64,000 bases of DNA from Candidatus Handelsmanbacteria bacterium (GTDB lineage: Bacteria > Latescibacterota > UBA2968 > UBA8231), in NCBI GenBank assembly GCA_016867395.1, contig VGJS01000014.1, positions 1 through 64,000 on the forward strand. Reading direction: 5' to 3'. The notes beneath the pieces are model-generated. The model saw only the letters and a list, made by a program, of their open reading frames with translations, was not told the origin of the DNA and did no database searches. Positions 17,540-25,659 of the stretch are shown here, one piece after another (position 1 is the stretch's first letter; each line of letters starts with the position of its first letter). Position numbers and translations under genes: made by a program.

Positions 17540-17774
17540 TGGCAAGGTGCAGGCGAGCGCCTGCCTTGGCCAACCTCATGAGATGTTCCAATTGCAGATA
17601 GTGCTCTAGCTCCGACTTTTCTTCAGGTGAAAGGCTACTGTTTTTCTCTCTGGCAACCAACTCTGCCACACGGTCTTTCACCCCTTCAGATGGGTGAAAG
17701 CTGATCACCCCGCTCGGGCTCGTTCCAGCCGCGATAAACTCAACGACTTCCTTATAGGCTTTCAGGGTGCTCAT
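17532..17774 (-). CDS. Small helical protein paired with HNH endonuclease
   Basis: An 80-residue protein, helix-rich and charged (MSTLKAYKEVVEFIAAGTSP near the N terminus, KSELEHYLQLEHLMRLAKA near the C terminus). Similar short proteins are found directly upstream of small HNH genes in other bacteria, often in mobile or toxin-antitoxin-like loci; that recollection is family-level, not checked. A ribosome site (aaggagttgcgcg) precedes the ATG at 17774. It overlaps the start of the broken HNH gene. It is intact although its partner is not. Confidence 0.65.
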   Translation of the reverse strand: MSTLKAYKEVVEFIAAGTSPSGVISFHPSEGVKDRVAELVAREKNSSLSPEEKSELEHYLQLEHLMRLAKAGARLHLANA

Positions 17775-17793
17775 CGCGCAACTCCTTCGTATG

Positions 17794-18045
17794 TCACTGC
17801 CCTTTAGCTATCTTGACTCTCACCTCTTTCGACCTGCCCAGCAGGGGAAAGAAGTTTCTCGGTGGACAACCGCGGACCGCCAGATTAAGGTCCGAACCCT
17901 TGCGAATCCGGCCTTCAGCAACAGAGCCGAATACATGGACCTCCTGGCATCCTCCTTCTCTCAGGATCTGCACCGCGCGCTCGATATCCGCTCTGTATGC
18001 CTTTGGAAAGGTCTCCAGTATTGATGCAGAGCCCTTGCCCGCCGC
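17794..18045 (-). pseudogene. Fragment of a minimal nucleotidyltransferase (MNT-type)
   Basis: An open frame without a usable start reads ILETFPKAYRADIERAVQIL, then VFGSVAEGRIRKGSDLNLAV, the active-site strand of small nucleotidyltransferases that usually pair with HEPN toxins. The second catalytic Asp of the DxD motif is Asn (DLN). After PRNFFPLLGR the family sequence is lost and the frame ends at 17794-17796. The 5' end has no ATG, GTG or TTG behind a ribosome site. It is a fossil of a toxin-antitoxin module. Confidence 0.7.
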
Positions 18046-18093
18046 CGAAAAATGTCCCCTCGCCGCTATCTTGCCCCTCGCTCCTCTGATCGC

Positions 18094-18192
18094 TCAAGAC
18101 GCCGAGCGGTTATGCGCCGAATTCACGCCGACCGAGCTGCGTATTTCGCTCGCGGTGGCTTTCCTGACTACGTGGACTTTTTTCGGTTTCAT
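18094..18192 (-). pseudogene. Remnant of a small antitoxin-like gene
   Basis: A 32-codon frame starting ATG at 18192 reads MKPKKVHVVRKATASEIRSS and then loses similarity before a TGA at 18096-18094. The opening resembles short proteins that precede toxin genes in bacterial toxin-antitoxin pairs; the rest is missing. Confidence 0.45.
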
Positions 18193-18203
18193 GCCTCCAT
18201 CCG

Positions 18204-18413
18204 CTATAAAGTTTCAAGCACTTCGATTTCGTCAGCTATAGGTGCATCTCGCCCCTCGACCTTAAGCGCGATTTCCTTTGTGCGATCGCGCAATTTGGTC
18301 CGTGTGTCGATCACGTTTCGGGTTTCCTTTGCTATGCGAGCCGCCAAGTCCGCATCCCTGGGGATTGGCAGCAACACCTCAAAGAGCCTTTTGTCCAGGG
18401 TAGAGATCTTCTC
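18204..18413 (-). pseudogene. C-terminal fragment, possibly of a type I restriction-modification subunit
   Basis: About 70 codons (EKISTLDKRLFEVLLPIPRD, then IAKETRNVIDTRTKLRDRT, ending EIEVLETL) with no start codon in a suitable place. The helical, charged end resembles the tail of DNA-methylase/restriction proteins, but this is uncertain. It is fused out of frame to the truncated Doc gene, overlapping its 3' end. Confidence 0.4.
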
Positions 18414-18546
18414 CGCCAGAGGTCATTCTCGGCTGAGCCAGGGTAGACTCAAGGGCGCCCAGATCTCGCAACCCACCAGAACCACCGGTCTCCTCGACGA
18501 TGCGGCGGTGGAGGTAGAATACTTCACTGAGCCTCAGAAACCTCAC
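18379..18546 (-). pseudogene. doc: Truncated Doc (death-on-curing) toxin
   Basis: A GTG at 18546 overlaps the stop of the antitoxin gene by one base (TAGTG), as in working phd-doc pairs. The frame reads VRFLRLSEVFYLHRRIVEET and GLRDLGALESTLAQPRMTSG then EDLYP, typical of the Doc N terminus. After about 50 residues it joins unrelated sequence and stops. The Fic/Doc catalytic HPFxxGNKRTA-type motif is absent, so the toxin is dead. Confidence 0.78.
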
Positions 18547-18740
18547 TAGCTGAGCCGCTTGTAAAGCTCGTGGTTATGAGATATTACTCGCTCGGCGGCG
18601 GCCCTGAACTCTTCCTCGGACTCAACGAGCAGATCCATGAGCACACTGCGCGCCAGTTGTTCAGGAGTCACCCCCAATTCCGCAGCCTGGGCTTGGAGTC
18701 TGAGGGCCTCCTGATCGTTTAGCTCCAGCGTTAGGTCCAT
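18546..18740 (-). CDS. Antitoxin-like protein preceding truncated Doc
   Basis: A 64-residue protein (MDLTLELNDQEALRLQAQAA at the start, EEFRAAAERVISHNHELYKR near the end). It fits the size, charge and position of the antitoxin in a doc-type module: ribbon-like N terminus, C-terminal helix to cap the toxin. The start at 18740 has ggaggtaggagcagg upstream; a longer frame into hisB is rejected. It may now be an orphan because Doc is truncated. Confidence 0.65.
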   Translation of the reverse strand: MDLTLELNDQEALRLQAQAAELGVTPEQLARSVLMDLLVESEEEFRAAAERVISHNHELYKRLS

Positions 18741-18798
18741 CCTGCTCCTACCTCCGCTTTTTTCTAGATTGAATCCCACGCGCTCACCACTCGATACC

Positions 18799-19389
18799 CT
18801 ACAACACCCCCTTGGTCGAGGGAATTCCCTGCTCGCCGGGCCGCAGGGCCACGGCCTGGGCCAGGGCCCGGCCGCAGGACTTGAAGAGGGCCTCGATGCC
18901 ATGGTGGTCGTCGCTGCCGCGCAGGAGGTCCAGGTGCAGGTTCATGCGGGCCTGGTCGGCAAAGGCGCGCATGAACTCCCGCACCAATCCCACCGGCAGT
19001 CCGCCCACCTGCAAGCCGCTGAAGGCGGCCTGGAACACCAGGTAGGGCCGGCCCGACAGGTCGATCACCGCCCGGGCCAGGGCCTCGTCCATGGGCACGT
19101 AGCTGTGGCCGAAGCGATAGATGCCGGCCTTGTCGCCCAGGGCCTGGCCCAGGGCCTGGCCCAGGCAGATCCCCACATCCTCCACGGTGTGGTGGGCATC
19201 CACCTGTAGATCCCCCCGGCATTTGAGCTTGAGATCGAACAGGCCGTGGCGGGCAAAGGCGGTGAGCATGTGGTCGAAGAAGCCGATGCCGGTGTCGATC
19301 TGGAGCTGCCCGCTCCCATCTATGTTCAACTCTACCTCGATCTGAGTCTCGGAGGTGTGGCGCTGCACGCGCCCGGTGCGCTGGCTCAT
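18799..19389 (-). CDS. hisB: Imidazoleglycerol-phosphate dehydratase
   Basis: Dehydrates imidazole-glycerol-phosphate to imidazole-acetol-phosphate (sixth step of histidine synthesis), with Mn bound by two His-rich motifs. The 196-residue length is that of the stand-alone enzyme. Motifs are GFFDHMLTAFARHG, DAHHTVEDVG and DDHHGIEALFKSCGRAL. Its ATG overlaps the hisD stop (ATGA). It is last in the hisG-hisD-hisB operon; other his genes are not in this window. Confidence 0.97.
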   Translation of the reverse strand: MSQRTGRVQRHTSETQIEVELNIDGSGQLQIDTGIGFFDHMLTAFARHGLFDLKLKCRGDLQVDAHHTVEDVGICLGQALGQALGDKAGIYRFGHSYVPMDEALARAVIDLSGRPYLVFQAAFSGLQVGGLPVGLVREFMRAFADQARMNLHLDLLRGSDDHHGIEALFKSCGRALAQAVALRPGEQGIPSTKGVL

Positions 19390-20699
19390 GGCTGGCTCCT
19401 GTAGTCTTGCAGGCGGAGGCGCAGGGCCTCGGCGTGGGCCTCAAACCCCTCGGCCTCGGCAAGGCGGACGATCTGGTCTCCAACCCGGTCCAACCTCTTG
19501 GCGGTGTAGGCCACGATGCTGGTGGTCTTGGTAAAATCCCCCACCCCCAACGAAGAGGAGAAGCGGGCCGCCCCGTTGGTGGGCAGCACATGATTGGTGC
19601 CGGCGAAGTAGTCGCCCACCGGCTCGGTGGCCGCCGGCCCCAGGAAGAGGGCGCCGGCGTTTTTTATCTGGTCCACCCAGCTCCAGGGGTCCCTCACCAG
19701 CAATTCGGCGTGCTCGGGGGCCAGGCGGTTGAGCAGCTCGACGCCGGTTTCCAGGTCCGGCACCACCACCAGGGCTCCAAAATTCTCCAGAGCCCGGGCT
19801 GCGGCCTCGGCCCTGGGCAGGCGGGCCAACTGCTGCTCCACGGCCTGTTGCACCTGCGCCGCCTGGGCCGCCGAGGGGGTGATACAGACCACGGCCTCGA
19901 AGCCGGTGCCGTGCTCGGCCTGGGAGAGCAGGTCCGCGGCCGCATAGCCCGGGTTCGCCTCGGCGTCTGCCAACACCACCAGTTCCGAGGGGCCGGGAAT
20001 CATCTCGATGCCCACCACCCCGTACACCTGCTGCTTGGCCGCCACGGTGTACAGGCTACCCGGCCCGACGATCTTGTCCACCTTTTTGACGGTGGCGGTG
20101 CCAAAGGCCATCGCGCCCACTGCCTGTGCCCCGCCCAGACCGTACACCTCGCTCAGGCCCAGCAACTGCGCCGCAGCCAGGATGGTGGGGTGGGGCAGGC
20201 CGTCTGCCTGGGGCGGGGAGACCACGCACAACTCCGGCACCCCCGCCACCTGCGCGGGGATGGCCGCCATCAGCAGACTGGAGAAGAGCGGGGCCTGGCC
20301 GCCGGGCACGCAGATACCCACCCGCTCGATGGGCAGCACCTTCTTGCCGAGGATCACCCCGTCCCCATCCTCCATGAACCACGAGTTGACCCGCTGCCGC
20401 TGGTGGAAGGCGCGGATATTGGCCGCCGCCGCCTCGATGGCTCGCCTGAGTTCGGGGTCCAACTGTTCCAGCGCCTGCTCCAGCGTCGCTGCCGGCACGC
20501 GGAACTGTTCCGGCTGCAGTTTCACCCGGTCGAATTTCTCCGTGTACTCGGCCAGGGCCTCGTCGCCGCGTCGCCGCACCGCCTCCAGTACCTGGCGCAC
20601 GGTCTCCTCCACCTGGGAGGGGATGCGCTGCTGCCGGCCGAGGATGGCCCGGAGCTTGGCCGGCAGCGGGTCGGCCGGGTAGTAGAGGATCTCAATCAC
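19386..20699 (-). CDS. hisD: Histidinol dehydrogenase
   Basis: Oxidises L-histidinol to histidine in two NAD-dependent steps with Zn. The 437 residues are normal. Visible motifs are RVGICVPGGQAPLFSSLLMA (substrate/NAD region), PGPSELVVLADAEANPGYAA, LSQAEHGTGFEAV with Zn/catalytic Gln-His, and LAPEHAELLVRD with the catalytic Glu-His. It directly follows hisG and overlaps hisB. Confidence 0.97.
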   Translation of the reverse strand: MIEILYYPADPLPAKLRAILGRQQRIPSQVEETVRQVLEAVRRRGDEALAEYTEKFDRVKLQPEQFRVPAATLEQALEQLDPELRRAIEAAAANIRAFHQRQRVNSWFMEDGDGVILGKKVLPIERVGICVPGGQAPLFSSLLMAAIPAQVAGVPELCVVSPPQADGLPHPTILAAAQLLGLSEVYGLGGAQAVGAMAFGTATVKKVDKIVGPGSLYTVAAKQQVYGVVGIEMIPGPSELVVLADAEANPGYAAADLLSQAEHGTGFEAVVCITPSAAQAAQVQQAVEQQLARLPRAEAAARALENFGALVVVPDLETGVELLNRLAPEHAELLVRDPWSWVDQIKNAGALFLGPAATEPVGDYFAGTNHVLPTNGAARFSSSLGVGDFTKTTSIVAYTAKRLDRVGDQIVRLAEAEGFEAHAEALRLRLQDYRSQP

Positions 20700-21578
20700 T
20701 CAGTACACCACCTTGTTGAGGGGGTACTCGATAATGCCCTCGGCGCCGCTGCGCTTGAGCTGGGGGATCAGGTCGCGCACTACCTTCTCGTCGGTGATGA
20801 TCTCCAGGGCCACCCACTCGGGGTCCGACTGGCCCGAGACCGTGGGGGTGTGCAGGGCCGGCAGTTGAGCCAGCACCGCGTCGAGCTTGCTGCGCGGTAC
20901 GTTCATCTTGAGCCCCACCTTGGCCTCGGCCTCCAGCGCCCCCTTGAGCAGGAGCAGCAGATTCTCGGCCTTCTCCCGTTTCCAAGGATCTGCCCAGGCC
21001 GCCTGGTTGGCGATGAAGCGGGTGGTGGACTCGAACATGGTCTCAAGGATGCGCAGGCGGTTGGCGCGCAGCGAGGAGCCGGTCTCGGTGCCATCGACGA
21101 TGGCGTCCGCTATGCCGGGGATATTGGCCTTGACCTCGGTAGCGCCCCAGGAAAAATCGATCTGGGCTTCGACGCCACGCTCTGCCAGGAAACGGCGTGT
21201 GGCGCCCGGCAGTTCCGTGGCGATGCGTTTGCCCTGGAGGTCCTCGACCTTTTTGATGGGCGAGTCCTCGGGCACGGCGATCACCCAGCTGTAGGGCCGC
21301 GAGCTGGTCTTGCTGTAGACCAACTCGGCCACTTCCACTACCTGAGCACTGCTCTCCAGAATACAATCCTTGCCGCTCAAACCCACGTCCGCCACCCCGC
21401 GCTCCACGTACTGGGGGATTTCCTGGGCTCGGAACATCAGGCCCTCCAGTTCGGGGTCGTCGATCTCGGGCACGTACGAGCGAGAGGGCAGGCGCAGGTT
21501 GTACCCGGCCCTGGCGAAGAGTTTGAAGGTGGCCTCCTGCAGGCTACCGGAGGGCAAGGCGATCTTCAGGGTGTTCAT
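20700..21578 (-). CDS. hisG: ATP phosphoribosyltransferase, long form
   Basis: Commits PRPP and ATP to histidine synthesis. The 292-residue length and the C-terminal ACT-like regulatory domain ([20 protein letters not shown], then [19 protein letters not shown]) mark the long form that is feedback-inhibited by histidine and does not need HisZ. The catalytic domain has [30 protein letters not shown] and [19 protein letters not shown]. It is first gene of hisGDB; its promoter should lie in 21579-21636. Confidence 0.96.
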   Translation of the reverse strand: MNTLKIALPSGSLQEATFKLFARAGYNLRLPSRSYVPEIDDPELEGLMFRAQEIPQYVERGVADVGLSGKDCILESSAQVVEVAELVYSKTSSRPYSWVIAVPEDSPIKKVEDLQGKRIATELPGATRRFLAERGVEAQIDFSWGATEVKANIPGIADAIVDGTETGSSLRANRLRILETMFESTTRFIANQAAWADPWKREKAENLLLLLKGALEAEAKVGLKMNVPRSKLDAVLAQLPALHTPTVSGQSDPEWVALEIITDEKVVRDLIPQLKRSGAEGIIEYPLNKVVY

Positions 21579-21636
21579 GGCGTCATTTCTGCGAAAGAGG
21601 GTCCATGGCAGGGAAAGTCTCTAAAGATAACGCTCC

Positions 21637-24558
21637 TCATTGACCCTCGTCCATTTTTCCCCTCTCCTGTTGGTGGCAGCGCGCGATGGCCGAGCGGGCC
21701 ACCAGAGCCCAGCCCGACTGGCTGTACTCCTCGCTCAGGCGCTGGTAATAGGGCAGGGCCTGGGCGCAGCCGCCGGCCTTGTCCGCCAGTTCGGCCAACC
21801 GGCCAAGGGCTTCGTCGGCCAGGTCGTGGTCCGGGTGTTTGGCCAGCAGTTGTTTCAGTTGCTCCGCTGCCCCTTTGGTGTCTCCCTGCTGCTCGGCCAC
21901 CCGCGCCAGGTAGAAGAGCCCCTGGGCCTCGGGTCCTTCCCCCTGGCCTAGCAGTTGGGCAAAGGACAGGGCCGCGGCGTCTAGCTGCCCCTGCTGCAAC
22001 TGGAAACGCCCCTGGCGCAGGTACGCCTCGGCCGTGTGGTGGTTCCAGGGCAGGCGGGCGAGCTGCTGGTACAGCGCCTGAGCCAGGGTGTCCTCAGCGC
22101 CGCGTTCGGCCTGCACCGCCTGCGAAAAAAGCCCCTCGGCCTCGCCCACAAAGCGGGTGTTCTCGGCAAAGTACTCCTCCACCCTGAGAGTGTCGCCCAG
22201 GGCCAGGAAAAGGCCCACGGGCCCGTTGAGGCGGCCCAGGGTCTGGGGCGCCAGATCGCCGGCGGACAACTGGATATGGGCCGCGTCCACCTCGAACTGG
22301 TCCCAGGACGGGTCCACGCTGGCCCAGAACCCCACGTACACCTCGGCCCACAGGTGGGGGATCAGCATCCCCGAAGGCGAGGCCACCAGGCCGGCGCAGG
22401 CCCGGGCCGGGATGCCGACGGCCCGGCACAGGGAGAGGAAGAGCACGGTGTACTCGCTACAGGTGCCTTCCATCTCTTCCAGGATCTCGGCGGTGGACTT
22501 GAAGCGCACTGCCGTCTCCACCGGGCGCATCCGGTCGTGGACCCAGCGCTGCAGGCGCAGGGCCACCTGCCAGGCGTTGTTTTCCCGGCCCCGCAACTGG
22601 GCGGCCAGTTCAAGGATGCGCGGATCGTCGGACTGCACGTAGAGCGAAGGCTGGAGATAGGGCTCCAGGCCGGGCGGAACCACCAGGGGCAGCCGGGCCG
22701 CTTCGCCGCGGCGATCCTCGGGCCGCTGGATGGCCAGGCGCACCACCCCATCCAGACCCTCCACCACCTGCTGGCGCTCGTCCTGATGCACCAGGGATCC
22801 CAACAGGTGGGAGGGCAGCCGCAGGACCAGGCGCTCGACCTTGGCCGGGGCCGGCAGCGGGTAGTCGAGTAAGACCAGCTTGTCGGGCCCAGGGATGCCC
22901 CAGGAGAGGGCGCGGCCCGCCCTCACCCTCCCCTCCTCGACCCCGATCAGAGGGGCCTGGCGCTGCACCTGCCGGCCCTGGGCATCGAGCCAGCAAAGTA
23001 CATCGGCATCGCCGGGGGCCGATCCCAGGCGGGCCACCAACGCCGCCTCACCTTCGCCCGGCTCAAACTCCACGAAGAGGGTGCCGGTAGTCTCGGAGTT
23101 GGGGTTGAAGACGCGCAGCGAATCCCGTCGCCCGGCCTGGGCCCGGCCCTCGGCAGCCAGCTTGAGCAGGGCCACCTCGGCCAGCACCGCCCCGGTGTCG
23201 GTGCTTACCTGCCGCTGCACCACCCGCCCGTCCAGGCGCTGCTCCAGGCGCACCTGGTCCCCCTCCCAGGCCCCCACCACCGCGACGACCTGCCCCATCT
23301 CGCCGCGTTCCTCGACAAAGGCGAGGGGCCGGTACGCCGGGTCGGTCCACAGCTCGAAGAGCCGGCGCACCAGGCTCCCGCCCCAGGTGACCTCCTCCTC
23401 CAGGTAGTGCCAGCCCTCGGTCTCCTGGAAGAGATCCCGCCGCAGCACCTGGTGTTTGTATCCGGTCTTGCCCCCCCGCTCCCGCAGCTCCTGCCAGTCC
23501 TCCCACTCGGCTTCCCTGGGGGATGGGGAAGGCTGGGCACAGAAGGCGTACAGGTACCCGTCCGCTCCTCCTGCATAGAGCCAGGGGCCGGCGGCGCACA
23601 GATACAGCCCCCCTCTGCCCAGCACCTGCTGCCGCCAAAGGAGTCGCCCGCTGCGGGCTTCGAGGGCCAGGATCTCCCCGTCCTCCGTGGCCACCAGCAC
23701 CTCGCCGCCCGGGCCCAGGGCCAGGGGGCCGGAGCCCTTGGCCTCCAGCGGGAACCTCCACTTCACCCCGCCGCCGGGGTCCAGGCCGTAGACCCAGCCA
23801 TTGCCGGCCAGGCAGACCAGCCGGCCTGCGCTGTAGAGCGGCTCGGCCTGCAGCGGGGCACCCAGGCGCTCCTCCCAATCCAGGGCCAGATCCTTCCGGC
23901 GGAAGGCCCGCAGGTACCCGTCCGCGCCGCCCACCACCAGCCGGTCACCATCGCCCACCGGCCCGGCCACCACCGGGGAGCGGGTCTCGACCTGGTTCAA
24001 CCGCACGCCGCTGGCCAGGTCCACCTGCAACAACTGTCCCGGCCGGGCCGCGGTATAGACCATTCCTCCGCTGACCCAAGGCCTGGAGGGCTGGGAGTCC
24101 CCGGTGTGGAGCCGCCATTCCTCGCTCCCCTCCACCCCGGACAGGGCGTAGATCCAGCCGTCGGCGCTGCCCAGCAGGCAGCGGCTGCCCTCCACCACCA
24201 CCCCTGCCTCGCCCCAGCCCTGGCGTTGGGCGCTCCAGATAGGCGCCCCGGCGCTGGCTTCGAGCACCTCCACCCGGCCCCAGGCATCGGCCACCAGCAC
24301 CTGCCCGGCGGCCAGGGCCAGGGAATGGCGCAGCGGGCCGTACCCGCCCCGCTGCCAGACCGGCGCCCCGTCCTGCTGACGCAGCGCCACCACCTGGCCC
24401 TCGCCATTGCCCGCAAACACCAGCGAGTCCCTCCAGGCCAGGGCGGTCGCCGGGGTGCGGGTGAAGTGTTTCCACTGCAGGGCGTAGGGGAAAGACTCCT
24501 GAGCCCCGCTGCTCTGGCTCAGCAGCAGCAGAACCGCCCAACACCAGCCCTGGGTCAT
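21637..24558 (-). CDS. PQQ-type beta-propeller / transglutaminase-like / TPR fusion, exported
   Basis: A 973-residue exported protein. A signal peptide (cleavage after SSGAQ, about residue 20) is followed by PQQ/WD-like propeller blades to about residue 345 (repeated pattern such as VVALRQQDGAPVWQRGGYG, LALEARSGRLLWRQQ), a beta-rich middle domain (about 360-630), a transglutaminase/protease-like core with the triad Cys700 (GTCSEYTVLF), His735 (PHLWAEVYV) and Asp749 (SVDPSWDQF), and TPR repeats from about 800 to the end. The triad is intact, so peptidase or amide-crosslinking activity is possible. The start overlaps the permease stop (ATGA), suggesting co-expression. No characterised homologue is recognised. 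Confidence 0.85.
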   Translation of the reverse strand: MTQGWCWAVLLLLSQSSGAQESFPYALQWKHFTRTPATALAWRDSLVFAGNGEGQVVALRQQDGAPVWQRGGYGPLRHSLALAAGQVLVADAWGRVEVLEASAGAPIWSAQRQGWGEAGVVVEGSRCLLGSADGWIYALSGVEGSEEWRLHTGDSQPSRPWVSGGMVYTAARPGQLLQVDLASGVRLNQVETRSPVVAGPVGDGDRLVVGGADGYLRAFRRKDLALDWEERLGAPLQAEPLYSAGRLVCLAGNGWVYGLDPGGGVKWRFPLEAKGSGPLALGPGGEVLVATEDGEILALEARSGRLLWRQQVLGRGGLYLCAAGPWLYAGGADGYLYAFCAQPSPSPREAEWEDWQELRERGGKTGYKHQVLRRDLFQETEGWHYLEEEVTWGGSLVRRLFELWTDPAYRPLAFVEERGEMGQVVAVVGAWEGDQVRLEQRLDGRVVQRQVSTDTGAVLAEVALLKLAAEGRAQAGRRDSLRVFNPNSETTGTLFVEFEPGEGEAALVARLGSAPGDADVLCWLDAQGRQVQRQAPLIGVEEGRVRAGRALSWGIPGPDKLVLLDYPLPAPAKVERLVLRLPSHLLGSLVHQDERQQVVEGLDGVVRLAIQRPEDRRGEAARLPLVVPPGLEPYLQPSLYVQSDDPRILELAAQLRGRENNAWQVALRLQRWVHDRMRPVETAVRFKSTAEILEEMEGTCSEYTVLFLSLCRAVGIPARACAGLVASPSGMLIPHLWAEVYVGFWASVDPSWDQFEVDAAHIQLSAGDLAPQTLGRLNGPVGLFLALGDTLRVEEYFAENTRFVGEAEGLFSQAVQAERGAEDTLAQALYQQLARLPWNHHTAEAYLRQGRFQLQQGQLDAAALSFAQLLGQGEGPEAQGLFYLARVAEQQGDTKGAAEQLKQLLAKHPDHDLADEALGRLAELADKAGGCAQALPYYQRLSEEYSQSGWALVARSAIARCHQQERGKMDEGQ

Positions 24559-25553
24559 TCGCTCATCTCGTCATACTGGAAATTCGACCTCACCACCATC
24601 ACCTCGCCGCCGAATGGATACACGTACCCCCAGAACAGGGCGCCAGCCAGGACCACCGCCAGATAATAGACCAACAGCCGCCGGCCGAACACCGCCCCCA
24701 GCACCGCCAGGGTCTGGAACTTGGTGGCCGGGCCGGCGATGAAGAAGGCCAAAGCCGCCCCCGGACTCATGCCCATGTTCATCATCATCTGGACGATGGG
24801 GATGGTGCCGCCGCCGCAGGCGTAGAGGGGCACGCCCATGCCCACGGCCAGGGGCACCCCCCAATAGCTCCCCGGACCCAGCCACTGGCGGACCAGGTCG
24901 GCCGAGAGGAAGGTCTTGGTGAGGGCGGCGACGAAGATGCCCAGGGCGAAGTACTTGCCGATGAAGGCCAGGTCCACGCCCAGGCGGCGAGCCAGCAGCC
25001 GGAGCTCAGCGCCCAGGCCGGCACCAACGATCCGTGCCCCTGGCGCCAGATCCAAGGCTACCCCGGAGAAATCGAGCAGCCCTCGCCGCACAGCCCCCTG
25101 GGCGCACAACCCTGCCGCTGCCCCTAGACTGAAGGCGGTGAGCACCCGGGCCAGGGCCATCTCCCAGCCCAGGGCCCCGGCGGTGTACACCAGCAGGGAG
25201 GGATTCATCAGGGGAGAGGCCACCAGAAAGGCGATCAAGGGAGCGGCAGAGGCGCCGACCGCCAGCAGACTGCCCACCACCGGAATGGCGGCAAAGGTAC
25301 ACAGGGGTGAGACCAGGGCCAGGAAGGCGGCGGCGGCGATGGACCCGCGCCGGGACAGGACCCGGCCCACCTCGCCCCTGGGCAGAAAGCGCCAGGCTAG
25401 GGTGCTCAGGGCCGCCCCGATCAGCACAAAGTACCACATCTGCGCCAGCAGATCCCAGCACACCGCGGCGATCCGCCCGGTATAGGTGTCCTGAAAGGCG
25501 GTTTGCACCGCGCCCAGCAGGGTCAGGAGGGGGCGCAGGAGTGCGTCGAACAT
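24555..25553 (-). CDS. UPF0718 / ArsP-like permease
   Basis: A 332-residue membrane protein with about 8-10 helices of the predicted-permease family that includes the organoarsenical exporter ArsP. It has paired hydrophobic repeats and the conserved YACGGGTIPIVQMMMNMG and FIAGPATKFQTLA in the second half, with LVASPLMNPSLLVYTAG as the counterpart in the first half. The start at 25553 is chosen because the upstream extension (to 25634) covers an AT-rich control region. No arsR-type regulator is adjacent, so the substrate is open. Confidence 0.82.
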   Translation of the reverse strand: MFDALLRPLLTLLGAVQTAFQDTYTGRIAAVCWDLLAQMWYFVLIGAALSTLAWRFLPRGEVGRVLSRRGSIAAAAFLALVSPLCTFAAIPVVGSLLAVGASAAPLIAFLVASPLMNPSLLVYTAGALGWEMALARVLTAFSLGAAAGLCAQGAVRRGLLDFSGVALDLAPGARIVGAGLGAELRLLARRLGVDLAFIGKYFALGIFVAALTKTFLSADLVRQWLGPGSYWGVPLAVGMGVPLYACGGGTIPIVQMMMNMGMSPGAALAFFIAGPATKFQTLAVLGAVFGRRLLVYYLAVVLAGALFWGYVYPFGGEVMVVRSNFQYDEMSE

Positions 25554-25659
25554 GGCCAAAGAGTATGGGCAACCCCTGGTTGTGACAACATATCTACATT
25601 GATAATCAGCCTCTTCAATATATATTAATACCAAATTTGCCGAGTTGAGGAGGCCTGTC
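25554..25659. promoter_or_regulatory. AT-rich divergent control region
   Basis: About 105 bases between the divergent permease and TPR genes, much richer in A+T than the surroundings. It contains tgataatca (a 9-base palindrome) and caatatatattaata. A two-way promoter is likely; a metal-responsive operator is possible but no known consensus matches clearly. Confidence 0.4.

Noticed and set aside
19407-22187. Very long plus-strand open frame opposite hisB-hisD-hisG and beyond
   Set aside because: It is antisense to three well-conserved his genes, of low-complexity Gly/His/Leu composition and without a family signature; GC-rich DNA keeps the antisense frame open by chance.
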